A DNA stretch of 64,000 nucleotides, from the NCBI GenBank assembly GCA_902793685.1, contig CADBEN010000005.1:1-64000 (forward strand), written 5' to 3'. The first letter of the stretch is position 1, and each line of letters opens with the position of its first letter. Shown one piece after another: positions 17,264-25,065 of the stretch. The stretch comes from an uncultured Lachnospiraceae bacterium (GTDB taxonomy: Bacteria > Bacillota > Clostridia > Lachnospirales > Lachnospiraceae). A model generated the notes under the pieces. It had not been told where the DNA came from. It saw only the letters and a list, made by a program, of their open reading frames with translations, and ran no database searches. The position numbers were made by a program, and so were the translations under genes.

Positions 17264-18370
17264 ATGAGGAACGGAAGATCCAGAAGGCAGGAGAGCATCT
17301 CGCTGGAATTGCTGGTCGGAATCGTAGTTGGACTGATGGTGTTGTCTTTTCTCGCAGGCTGGTTTTTCGGCGGCAGGCATGCTGTGAAAAAACTGGGCGC
17401 AGAGACCGCGGCGGTGATGGTTGCTGCGGCAGAGACCGCCGCGGAGACGACCGCCGCGGAGACGACCGCCGCGCTGACGACGGCAGCGGAAACGACAGCA
17501 CCACCGACGACTGAGGCGGAAACCTCTGCTCCTCCGACGACGGCAGCAGAGACGACCGCCGCGGAGACGACCGCCGCGCCGAGCACAGCTGCAGAAACTG
17601 CCGCCGCGCTGACGACGGCAGCGGAAACGACAGCACCACCGGCGACTGAGGCGGAAACCTCTGCTCCTCCGACGACGGCAGCAGAGACGGCCGCCGCGGA
17701 GACAATTGCCGCTTCGGAAACCACAGCTGCGGAGATCACGGCAGCGGAGACCACTGCCGCTGCAGAGACCCGGAAAACGACGGGAGATGAAGAACCCGGC
17801 GAGGCGCCGACCTATCTGGACACCGTCATCAAGACATCTTCGCTGAACGGCGTTGCGGCTGGGACAACCCTCAGCGCATCCGAGGTCGATACGGCAAATC
17901 CCGAAAAATACAACATGGTCCTCTTGATTGCCGAAGGAGATTACACATACTCCCGGATGGAGGGCCGCTCTCTGAGAAACAGCGAAGTCCCGCTGTCGGA
18001 TCTCCGTTATGTGAAAGTGCTTCACTATGATCACGACGGAAATATCCGTGTCGGCGAACTGGTGGTCAACAAGGATATCCTGGACGATGTCACCGCAGTC
18101 TTCGCGGAACTGTTCGAAAAGAAATATCCGGTCAATTCCATGTGCCTGATCGACAACTATTTCGGCGGCGAGACTGATTCTTCGGCAAAGGCGCGCAGTG
18201 CGGAGCGGAACAACACGACCTGCTTCTGCGGCGGAGCAGGGACGGCGGAAGGCTTTGGCAAAGCGATCGTCCTGAACCCGGGGGAAGGCGCGTCGGAGGA
18301 TGCGGCAGCAGCGGTATTCCGGGCACACGGCTTTACCAGAAACGGAAACCGTTACGAAAAAATGCAGTAA
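17264..18370 (+). CDS. Membrane-anchored, catalytically degenerate M15-type peptidase relative
   Basis: 368 residues. A membrane anchor (about 15-38) is followed by a low-complexity linker of Thr/Ala/Glu/Pro repeats (about 45-170), then an extracellular C-terminal domain. That domain resembles D-alanyl-D-alanine carboxypeptidases of family M15: LRYVKVLHYDHDG, GELVVNK, YPVNSMCLIDNY and ERNNTTCFC. Active relatives continue with an S-K-H-x-x-G-x-A-x-D zinc motif. Here that site is EGFGKAIV, so the histidine is E329 and the aspartate is V336. The segment after NP is shortened by about 50 residues, and the final zinc histidine is also absent (GNRYEKM). It probably binds cell wall or a partner rather than cutting. 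Confidence 0.75.
   Translation: MRNGRSRRQESISLELLVGIVVGLMVLSFLAGWFFGGRHAVKKLGAETAAVMVAAAETAAETTAAETTAALTTAAETTAPPTTEAETSAPPTTAAETTAAETTAAPSTAAETAAALTTAAETTAPPATEAETSAPPTTAAETAAAETIAASETTAAEITAAETTAAAETRKTTGDEEPGEAPTYLDTVIKTSSLNGVAAGTTLSASEVDTANPEKYNMVLLIAEGDYTYSRMEGRSLRNSEVPLSDLRYVKVLHYDHDGNIRVGELVVNKDILDDVTAVFAELFEKKYPVNSMCLIDNYFGGETDSSAKARSAERNNTTCFCGGAGTAEGFGKAIVLNPGEGASEDAAAAVFRAHGFTRNGNRYEKMQ
17466..17705 (+). repeat. In-frame duplication (135-base period) within the linker
   Basis: About 105 bases beginning near 17466 recur 135 bases later, from about 17601 to 17705, with only a few substitutions. The period is 45 codons, so the reading frame is kept. The repeat encodes the Ala/Thr/Glu/Pro linker of the M15-like protein and explains its length. 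Confidence 0.85.
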
Positions 18371-18482
18371 TGCGGCGGCAAGATGGCAGTATTGCAGCGG
18401 TAAAACAGTAAACAATATTCCCGCAGCGTCCTGCTGAACAGAGGCAGAACACTGCGGGATTACTGTATCAGGGAGGAATTTT

Positions 18483-19589
18483 ATGAAAAAAGTATTTGCA
18501 GGTCTGGTGATCCTTCTGTCGGCGGTACTCTGTCTGTCCGGATGCGAGGACAATAAGATCGACGAAGGACTTGAAAAGCAGGTCGCCGAAAAGGGAAAAG
18601 AGATAATGCAGGCGTGGATCGGAGAAAACATGCCGGGCGCGGAACTGGAAAACTGTAAAGCCTACATTGACTATGCTCCCGGTCCCGGAAAGTATCTCAC
18701 TGACTACGCCTCCGGAGTAGTCCGGAAGGACGGAGAAGCGACGGACATTACGGTCAATACCGTGTCCGGCGCTGTTTATCTTAGCTGCGGGAAAGAGGAA
18801 CTGAACGACGCGGCTGCGGCATATCTTTACGAAACCATGGGGATCACACCGGAAAAGGCGGACTTCAGCTGCTTTGTCATGGCGCCTGCCCAGGACGGCG
18901 GATCGACGACAAAGACCTTCAACAAATATTTTAACTTCGGGATCCCGGCCGATGTGAAGAATATAGATGCCTTTGTGCGGGAGCCGGGTTCCAGGCCGCA
19001 GCTGGAGGTCACGGCGGACCTCCGCCTTCCGGAAGATACGGATCTTTTTGCCTATAACCTGGCGGGAGTAAAGACCCTCTGCGAAGAATGCGGCGTCTTT
19101 TTCCACAATCTGGATCTCGCCACTGAAGACCAGGAGTTTTCGTCCCTCTGGTCCAGGGAGACGACAACTTATGAAAGAGGCTGGATCGATCAGGATGATT
19201 TCCGGCTCCAGGGCGTTCTCAGGTACCGGGCGGAGGAGGAAGATTCCCGGACACAGGAAGTGAAGGTGTCAGACAGGACCTTTGATCCGGAGAAGGACCT
19301 GATTCTTGAGAAAACGGAGACAGGCTTCCGGTATTCCTTCCTGAACAAGGACCTGGATCTTGGATCCTGGATCGCGACGGACAAAGAGTCAGAATTCCGG
19401 CAGCACGACTACCTCTACCTTGACGATGAGTTGGGAAAGGACGAAAAAGACAGCGAAAAGAGATGGAAGGACTATGCAGCTGTCATGACCTGGGAAGACC
19501 GTGACGACGGGACAAGTCTGATGGTGGAAGCGGATCACGGGGTCGTACAGCATTTCTTCGGCTCCGGAGAATTCCGGCGGGCGGAGTGA
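18483..19589 (+). CDS. Lipoprotein of unknown function
   Basis: 368 residues. A signal peptide ends in the lipobox CLSGC, placing the protein on the outer face of the membrane. The rest is charged and soluble with no motif I recognise. GGGAGGA lies before the start. The 112-base gap upstream contains a weak stem (18420-18427 with 18453-18460) that may end the preceding transcript. A strong shared terminator follows. Co-occurrence with the wall-associated M15-like protein hints at a surface role, but this is only context. Confidence 0.7.
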   Translation: MKKVFAGLVILLSAVLCLSGCEDNKIDEGLEKQVAEKGKEIMQAWIGENMPGAELENCKAYIDYAPGPGKYLTDYASGVVRKDGEATDITVNTVSGAVYLSCGKEELNDAAAAYLYETMGITPEKADFSCFVMAPAQDGGSTTKTFNKYFNFGIPADVKNIDAFVREPGSRPQLEVTADLRLPEDTDLFAYNLAGVKTLCEECGVFFHNLDLATEDQEFSSLWSRETTTYERGWIDQDDFRLQGVLRYRAEEEDSRTQEVKVSDRTFDPEKDLILEKTETGFRYSFLNKDLDLGSWIATDKESEFRQHDYLYLDDELGKDEKDSEKRWKDYAAVMTWEDRDDGTSLMVEADHGVVQHFFGSGEFRRAE

Positions 19590-19630
19590 GCTGCGGAAGA
19601 GAAAGCGCGGCCGATGAACCTCAAAAATTA

Positions 19631-19668
19631 ATGCCGCATATCAGAATTCTGATATGCGGCATATTTTA
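19631..19668. terminator. Bidirectional terminator between lipoprotein gene and argC
   Basis: A perfect 14-base-pair palindrome (19631-19644 with 19649-19662) has a 4-base loop. A/T-rich flanks give T-rich tails in both directions. The two genes converge on it. Confidence 0.9.
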
Positions 19669-19711
19669 TGTGTTTCCGATGGTCATCCGTTTCGGGGTGT
19701 GTCAGAGAGCA

Positions 19712-20647
19712 TTACTCCAGTCCTGTCCACTCGTCCAGACCGAGCATGATGTTCATGTTCTGGACCGCTGCGCCGGAAGCGCCCTTGCCCAGGTTGTCGA
19801 AGAGGGCGGTGACGCTGGTCAGCTCTTCATATCCGCAGACAATGAGCTGCAGATTGTTGGTGCCGGCGGTGGCGTTGGCGTAGACGGTCTTCCGGGCTGC
19901 CTCATAGGGCAGGACCGTGACGAAGTGCTCATCCTTATAGTATTCCGCAAGACGGTCCCGGATCTCCTCCGCGGTGGGCTTGCCCGGGAGCAGGCGGTTG
20001 TGAAGCATGATGGAGGTCGCCATGCCCTTGTAATAGTCATCGACGACCGGCATGAAGACCGGCGGCTGGGCAAGACCTGCGACCTTGGTCATTTCCGGGA
20101 TGTGCTTGTGCTTCAGGGTAAGACCGTAGATGCCGGGAGCGGAGAGGGCGATGTCTCTGTCCGGATTCTCGTAGTCTGCGATCATCTTCTTTCCGCCGCC
20201 GGAGTAGCCGGTCAGGGAATAGCAGGTCAGCGGATAATCTGCCGGAAGAATGCCCATGCGGACCAGCGGAGCCGCGGAAGCGATAAGACCTGTCGCATGG
20301 CAGCCCGGGTTTGCGACCCGCTTGCTGGAAGCGATGGCAGCGCGCTGCTCTTTGGAAAGCTCCGGATATCCGTAGGTCCAGTCATCGGAAGTGCGGTGTG
20401 CGGTGGATGCGTCGATCACGCGGACGTCCGGGTTCTCGATCAGGGAGACAGCCTCAATGGCGCCTGCGTCCGGAAGGCAGAGGAATACGATGTCGGCGTC
20501 GTTCAGGAATTTCTTCCTCTCATCCAGATCATGCCGTTTTTCTTCCTCGATCCGGAGAAGGGTGAGATCCTCTCTCTGTCCGATCCGCTCGTAGATCTGG
20601 AGTCCTGTGGTGCCGGCCTGTCCGTCGATATAAACCTTTGTCTTCAT
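19712..20647 (-). CDS. argC: N-acetyl-gamma-glutamyl-phosphate reductase (short type)
   Basis: 311 residues, the length of the type 2 (short) ArgC family. It reduces N-acetylglutamyl phosphate with NADPH in arginine synthesis. Visible elements are the dinucleotide-binding start (VYIDGQAGTTGLQIYERI), the catalytic cysteine C116 in VANPGCHATG, the GYSGGGK loop and KHKHIPEM. The AAGGAGAATTCGA stretch gives a good ribosome site. No other arginine gene is nearby, so it is a single-gene unit, possibly controlled by the dyad at 20700-20713. Confidence 0.93.
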   Translation of the reverse strand: MKTKVYIDGQAGTTGLQIYERIGQREDLTLLRIEEEKRHDLDERKKFLNDADIVFLCLPDAGAIEAVSLIENPDVRVIDASTAHRTSDDWTYGYPELSKEQRAAIASSKRVANPGCHATGLIASAAPLVRMGILPADYPLTCYSLTGYSGGGKKMIADYENPDRDIALSAPGIYGLTLKHKHIPEMTKVAGLAQPPVFMPVVDDYYKGMATSIMLHNRLLPGKPTAEEIRDRLAEYYKDEHFVTVLPYEAARKTVYANATAGTNNLQLIVCGYEELTSVTALFDNLGKGASGAAVQNMNIMLGLDEWTGLE

Positions 20648-20699
20648 TCGAATTCTCCTTGTCTATAGTTTCTGAAACTGATTTTTTTTTGCATTTCGC

Positions 20700-20713
20700 T
20701 GTATTTACATACA
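20700..20713 (-). promoter_or_regulatory. Dyad upstream of argC, ARG-box-like
   Basis: TGTAT-N4-ATACA has perfect 5-base arms with the same arm length and spacing as ArgR sites (TGAAT-N4-ATTCA), but it differs at one position per arm. A second dyad, AGTTTC-T-GAAACT (20667-20679), lies between it and the start codon. ArgR control of argC is common, but the match here is imperfect. Confidence 0.35.
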
Positions 20714-20885
20714 TTAATATAAAATCCGCAAGAATACAACACCGGACGGGCAGAAGACGGCGTAAAGGAGCTGACAGTTGATGATGGAGAGACTTTCCCC
20801 TTGGACAGGTCAATCGATGTGTCTGATTTCAAATTGTGACCTTATACTACTCCGTCTTCGTCCGTCCGTCAAATCGGTCTCCGGC

Positions 20886-21005
20886 GGCGCTGCCGCTGGG
20901 AGGGCTGATACCAGCTCTCCGGAATGCCGTCAAGGGTCCGCTGACGCCATCCTGCCCTTGACTGCCTTCCGGATACCTGGAAAAGGGTAATCAAGCGGCA
21001 GCGCC
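20886..21005. repeat. Nested inverted repeats after the transposase gene
   Basis: An outer perfect 12-base inverted repeat (20886-20897 with 20994-21005) encloses an inner hairpin. The inner arms are TCCGGA (20918 and 20968) and GTCAAGGG with CCCTTGAC (20929 and 20955). The 120-base stretch can fold as one long structure in DNA or RNA. It lies between the element end and the transposase stop. The gap 20718-21026 holds no other feature besides the IS end. Confidence 0.6.
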
Positions 21006-21026
21006 TCACTGTGCACTGTCTGATCC

Positions 21027-22469
21027 TCAGTACAGTGCCTTGTGCAGCGCGATCGAGATGTGTTTGCGAGTCAGTGTACTGCTGAGTTCAGCATGCAGGG
21101 CTTCCGCGTATGCGGCTGTCTCCAGCCGCGCTTTGGTATAGCGTTTCCGGACCGAATTGAGACTGATCTCCACGCCGTCCGTCCCTGTGGCGGCCAGGGG
21201 CCTCATGGCTTCCTTCCTCCGGGCTTTTACAAGGTCTATGACTTTCTGCTTCCCGTTGGTACGGACAAAGCACCGCAGACGGCACATCCGGTCTGCCCCG
21301 GTCTCGCTCCATGCCATCGGGCGGGAACTCATCCGGTCGCTGTAAAGGTGGCTCACATGACCTTCCGCGCTGCACCCGATGACTCCGGGGGCATGGAATG
21401 CCCGCTGTACGGCCTCCCAGTTGTTGGCCAGGAACGTCTCGCACTCGTCGACCGGTTTCAGGTTGGGAGCGGACTTCCGCATCCTTTTGAACAACTTCCG
21501 GATCTTTCCGGGACGGTCTTTCCAGATGTTTTTATAGATCTTGCCTTTGACCTCATCACAGTCGTCCAGCATCTGCCGCGCCGCCGCGTTGATGTATTTC
21601 ATCAGGTGGAAGCGGTCCGCAACAAACATGCTTTTTGCAATGCGGTCTGTGCCTGCCTTGATCCAGGGGGCTCCGTCCCCGCTGATGTAGATACACTTCA
21701 GGGACCTCTGGTCATAGTTCTTCAGGATATACTCCTGGATACGGTCCCAGAGCCGGGCGTTTTCTTCCGGGCCGGCGTATCTGCCGCCGAAGTACACCGG
21801 GTTTATGAGGGAGTTCCGCCCTTTGCAGACAGTCTCCCGGCCCTCGAATACGTATACCAGCTTCCCGAGGATGCAGCCGTCTTTGACCTTTTTCCCGGCT
21901 TCCTGACGGTGGATATGGTCCTCATCCGCCTCAATGTAAAGATACTCGCAGCGCTTTTTCTCCGCCGGTGTATCAAGCGGAAGCTCCTCGACGATCCTGT
22001 GGATCTTGTTCATCACTGCTGTTTTGGTGACGGTCTGGCTCCCGTTGGAGATCCGTTCCGCCGCTGCACGGTAACTGCACTCCGCGGCGTCCTGAAGGAT
22101 CTGCGTCTCGGCTGTCTCTGTGAAGTGCTCATCATCCGGCAGACAGATCCGCTCATCCAGGAGGCAGTGGTATGTGCCGTCTTCCCGGCTGCGGTACTGG
22201 GTACGCCGGAAATGGATGTCCCCCACGCTTGAGATCAGGGTACGTTCCCGCTTCCGCTGAATGTCGTAGTGTTCATTCCTGTGGGGCGCGTTTCTGAGAA
22301 AGTCATCGGCATCCTCGAGGATCTGACCAAGGATCACTGTGAGGAAGCTGTTTGCGGAGTCTTTCAGACGGGTCTCCAGGAAGTCAAACCTGGACAGGTC
22401 CTCATGAAAATCTCCTGCGGCTTCAAAAATATCTGATACGAAACGGTTTAATACTGGTATAATGTCCAT
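21027..22469 (-). CDS. ISLre2 family transposase
   Basis: 480 residues, full length for the family. Acidic residues in characteristic surroundings, ADEDHIH, ISGDGAPWIKAG and CSAEGHVSHLYSDRM, fit a DDE-type catalytic centre. The block SRPMAWSETGADRMCRLR is typical of ISLre2 (UPF0236) transposases. The frame is uninterrupted, so the element may be active. AGGAGGAAGG precedes the start, and TATAAT on the minus strand (22513-22518) near the element end could be its promoter. Confidence 0.88.
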   Translation of the reverse strand: MDIIPVLNRFVSDIFEAAGDFHEDLSRFDFLETRLKDSANSFLTVILGQILEDADDFLRNAPHRNEHYDIQRKRERTLISSVGDIHFRRTQYRSREDGTYHCLLDERICLPDDEHFTETAETQILQDAAECSYRAAAERISNGSQTVTKTAVMNKIHRIVEELPLDTPAEKKRCEYLYIEADEDHIHRQEAGKKVKDGCILGKLVYVFEGRETVCKGRNSLINPVYFGGRYAGPEENARLWDRIQEYILKNYDQRSLKCIYISGDGAPWIKAGTDRIAKSMFVADRFHLMKYINAAARQMLDDCDEVKGKIYKNIWKDRPGKIRKLFKRMRKSAPNLKPVDECETFLANNWEAVQRAFHAPGVIGCSAEGHVSHLYSDRMSSRPMAWSETGADRMCRLRCFVRTNGKQKVIDLVKARRKEAMRPLAATGTDGVEISLNSVRKRYTKARLETAAYAEALHAELSSTLTRKHISIALHKALY

Positions 22470-22689
22470 GAGAGAGAACCTTCCTCCTAATGTTGGTTTT
22501 GGTCGATTGACATTATATCAGGTTGGAACTCTCTCTTTATTTTATTTTTCAACTGGCAACATCTTTACGCTAGCCGGGCAGAAAAAGAAAGCGGCCGGGG
22601 CAGGTGCGGAACAGGGACATTGTAAATTCAACGGGATATGGCTAAAATGGGATGTGATGCACTATCCCTGCAGATACGGAGGAAGAATC

Positions 22690-23187
22690 ATGAGACTTTT
22701 TATCGCGGTCATGCCGGACGAGAAAGTGAACAAGGCGCTGATCAACGCCATGCACGACCTGAAAAAAGCAGGGGTCGGAGGAAACTATCCTTCGGCGAAA
22801 AATCTGCACATGACACTGGCGTTCATCGGAGAACTGCCGGATGCCCTTCCCGTGAAGGAAGCGATGAAGAAGGTGGAGTTTGAACGCTTCAAGCTCTCCA
22901 CGGACGGCTCGGGCAGTTTCGGAAACACTCTCTGGGCCGGCGTCAAAGGAAACCAGAAGATGAAGATGAACGTGAAGGCCCTGAGGAATCAGCTGAAAGA
23001 GGACAAGGTCCCCTTTGAGAACGATACCTTCACGCCGCACATCACCCTGGTCCGGAAGGCGTCGAACGTCATTAAATTCCCGGTGGACAAGGCGGAGATG
23101 GAGGTCCGGAAGATATCCCTCATGCGCTCCGACACGAAGGACGGGAAGGTCAGCTACCGGGAGATCTTCTCGGTGGAATGTAAGTGA
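22690..23187 (+). CDS. thpR: RNA 2',3'-cyclic phosphodiesterase (2H phosphoesterase)
   Basis: 165 residues. Two HxT motifs, H40-M-T42 and H117-I-T119, form the 2H active site that opens 2',3'-cyclic phosphates on RNA ends. Length and start (MRLFIAVMPDEKV) match ThpR/LigT. I place the start at ATG 22690 behind GGAGGAAG; upstream in-frame codons overlap the insertion sequence flank. The frame is intact, so the IS landed just outside. It is 29 bases from the next gene. Confidence 0.88.
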   Translation: MRLFIAVMPDEKVNKALINAMHDLKKAGVGGNYPSAKNLHMTLAFIGELPDALPVKEAMKKVEFERFKLSTDGSGSFGNTLWAGVKGNQKMKMNVKALRNQLKEDKVPFENDTFTPHITLVRKASNVIKFPVDKAEMEVRKISLMRSDTKDGKVSYREIFSVECK

Positions 23188-23216
23188 TAACAGGATAACA
23201 AAGGGGGAAATGAGAG

Positions 23217-24119
23217 ATGTCCGGAATGGAAAACAGCGGAAATCCCGCCAATTCGGGGAACATCCTGAGAGACTATTTTGATTCGCTGCTGGTGGAGACC
23301 AGATATGTGGGCTCCTATCCGGCGGGCACGGAATTCGAGCTGTTCGGGAGGACCTTTCAGACGCCGGTCATGACCGCTGCGCTGTCCCATCTGGATGAGC
23401 GGGTCTATCCGGGCGCGCGCATGGATCTGGCCCGGGCGGCAAAGGCCAACGGCGCCGTCTTCTGGATGGGTGTCAGCTCCGACGATGAAGTGGAAGAAGC
23501 GGTCGAGGCAGGCTGTGACGTGATCGAGATCATCAAGCCCTACGCGGACCGGGACAAGTTTTTCCGGAAGCTGGAGCATGCGAAGCGCTGCGGCGTCATG
23601 GCCGCGGGCGTCGACATCGACCTCGTCTACAAGCGGGATTTCACCTCCACGGTGGACGGAGAGCCGCTGAAGGAGATCAGCGGGGAAGAGCTGATCGATT
23701 TCGTGCTGGAGGCAGGTAAACTGCCCTTTATCGTGAAAGGGATCCTGAGCGTCCGCGACGCGGAATTCGCGCGGCAGGCCCGGGCTGCAGGCATGGTGAT
23801 CTCACATCACGGCGGGGTCGTGGACTACGCAGTGCCGCCGCTCCGCATCATGGAGCAGCTCCGGCAGCTGACCCGGCAGCCGATGTTCCTGGACTGCGGT
23901 ATCCGCGACGGCCTGGATGTCTATAAGTCCATGGCTCTCGGCGCCACGGCGGTCTCTGTCGGGACCACGCTGATCCAGGCGCTGAAGGAAGGAAAGGAAG
24001 CGGGAGCCGCGAAACAGATCGAGCTTATGACGAAGCAGCTGCAGCGGATGATGACGGTGACCGGTGTGAAGGATGTGAAGAACTTCGATGCCACCGTGAT
24101 CCACCGGAGGGACTGGTAA
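23217..24119 (+). CDS. FMN-dependent alpha-hydroxy-acid oxidase-like protein
   Basis: 300 residues of the FMN_dh TIM-barrel family, which oxidises 2-hydroxy acids such as lactate or glycolate. Visible are the FMN contact PVMTAALSHL, the lysine in FIVKGILSV, the catalytic-base histidine H198 in SHHGG, and the phosphate-binding end LDCGIRDGLDVYKSMALGA. The arginine that normally follows (HGGR or HGAR) and binds the substrate carboxylate is V201 here. The substrate may therefore differ from a simple 2-hydroxy acid. It is shorter than the usual 350 residues. The gene starts behind AAGGGGG and is one base from the pectinesterase-like gene, so the pair is one operon. Confidence 0.78.
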   Translation: MSGMENSGNPANSGNILRDYFDSLLVETRYVGSYPAGTEFELFGRTFQTPVMTAALSHLDERVYPGARMDLARAAKANGAVFWMGVSSDDEVEEAVEAGCDVIEIIKPYADRDKFFRKLEHAKRCGVMAAGVDIDLVYKRDFTSTVDGEPLKEISGEELIDFVLEAGKLPFIVKGILSVRDAEFARQARAAGMVISHHGGVVDYAVPPLRIMEQLRQLTRQPMFLDCGIRDGLDVYKSMALGATAVSVGTTLIQALKEGKEAGAAKQIELMTKQLQRMMTVTGVKDVKNFDATVIHRRDW

Positions 24120-24120
24120 A

Positions 24121-24882
24121 TTGGAACAGTATCATATTCATGAGAGTGACTTGGTGATCGAGGGAAAGACCTGGTCGGCGGGATTCTTCGCCAGGATGCC
24201 CCATCCGGACGGGCGGCCTTACGGGACCTTCCGGGCTTATACCCTGCTTGTGGACGGGGACCGGCTGGAATTCCGGAACTGTGTGTTTGAGAACACCTCC
24301 GGACCCCAGGCGCAGGCCGGCCAGGCGCCGGCACTGTATCTGGACGGGGACGGGATCCGGCTGACGGACTGTGTGCTGCGAGGGCATCAGGATACCCTGT
24401 TTCTCGCGCCGCTGCCGGAGAAGGAGATCATTCCCGGCGGATTCCTGGGACCAAAGCAGTTCGCACCCCGGAAAAACCACACGGTATATTTCAAAAACTG
24501 CCTGATCGAGGGCGGGATCGATTTTATTTTCGGAGGGGCCACCGCCTATTTTGACAGCTGTGAGTTCCGGAGCGTGGAGCCGGGATTTGTGTTCGCCCCG
24601 TCCACGCCGAAGGACGTGAAGGAGGGATTTGTCGCGCGGAACTGCCGGTTCACCCGGACAGAGAACGTGGCGGACGGTTCCTGCCATATTGCGCGGCCCT
24701 GGCGGAATTACGCGAAGGTGCGGATCGAGGACTGCTTTCTGGATGCTCATATATCCCGGGAGGGCTTTCATGACTGGGACAAGCCGGAGGCGCGGGAGAC
24801 CATGGAATTCGTTGAGATCCGGTCCTTCGGCCCGGGCGCCTGTCCGGAAGGCCGGCCGGATTACGTGCGGGTGATCCGGTAA
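24121..24882 (+). CDS. Pectinesterase-like protein without a signal peptide
   Basis: 253 residues of the right-handed beta-helix pectinesterase family, which removes methyl groups from pectin. The catalytic set is visible: Q90 and D91 in GHQDTLF, D134 in GGIDFIFGG, and R192 in RPWRNYAKV. There is no signal peptide, and the N-terminal rungs found in secreted enzymes are missing, so it likely acts in the cytoplasm on imported oligogalacturonides. The start codon is TTG, supported by GGAGGG nine bases upstream and the lack of a nearby in-frame ATG. It is coupled to the oxidase-like gene and ends at a shared terminator. Confidence 0.8.
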   Translation: MEQYHIHESDLVIEGKTWSAGFFARMPHPDGRPYGTFRAYTLLVDGDRLEFRNCVFENTSGPQAQAGQAPALYLDGDGIRLTDCVLRGHQDTLFLAPLPEKEIIPGGFLGPKQFAPRKNHTVYFKNCLIEGGIDFIFGGATAYFDSCEFRSVEPGFVFAPSTPKDVKEGFVARNCRFTRTENVADGSCHIARPWRNYAKVRIEDCFLDAHISREGFHDWDKPEARETMEFVEIRSFGPGACPEGRPDYVRVIR

Positions 24883-24946
24883 CCGGAGCCTGCGGGAATG
24901 CAGGCTGCCGCCGGAAAAGGAAAGGGCAGAACAGAGAAAAGAACGA

Positions 24947-24978
24947 AAAAGAGGAACAGGAGATCCTGTTCCTCTTTT
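24947..24978. terminator. Bidirectional terminator between pectinesterase-like and Hsp70-like genes
   Basis: A perfect 14-base-pair stem (24947-24960 with 24965-24978) has a 4-base loop. It is flanked by A-rich sequence on the left and T-rich sequence on the right and serves both convergent units. Confidence 0.9.
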
Positions 24979-24996
24979 CGCTTTGTGCGCGGATTC

Positions 24997-25065
24997 TTAT
25001 CCTACGTTGATGGGTTCTTCTGCGTACTCGATCTGGTTCGGAAAGCGGCTGATGTTGGAACTCCT
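24997..25065 (-). other. In-frame coding-like tail after the Hsp70-like stop
   Basis: Directly after the TAA of the Hsp70-like gene the same frame stays open for 22 codons and ends in a second TAA at 24997-24999. The translation (RSSNISRFPNQIEYAEEPIN, then VG) looks like genuine protein. AAAGGAG also lies over the first stop, eight bases before an ATC codon that begins ISRFPNQIEY. It could be a former C-terminal extension cut off by a stop mutation, or a remnant peptide gene that lost its ATG. Confidence 0.4.

Larger units (their letters stand above)
20787..22536 (-). mobile_element. ISLre2-type insertion sequence (ends approximate)
   Basis: The transposase is flanked by imperfect inverted ends. 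GAGAGA at 20787-20792 mirrors TCTCTC at 22530-22535. About 20 bases inside, GTCAATCGA (20809-20817) mirrors TCGATTGAC (22503-22511). The inner 9-base match is exact; the sequence between is only loosely similar. I saw no convincing target-site duplication, so the boundaries are tentative. The element sits between argC and the ThpR gene and interrupts neither. Confidence 0.45.

Noticed and set aside
17428..17770. Short repeats that could suggest a CRISPR array or satellite
   Set aside because: The units are codon repeats (GCN ACN GAR) in frame within one gene, with no constant repeat and variable spacers.
20787..22536. Exact ends and target duplication for the insertion sequence
   Set aside because: No matching short direct repeats were found at the proposed ends; the boundaries are left approximate.
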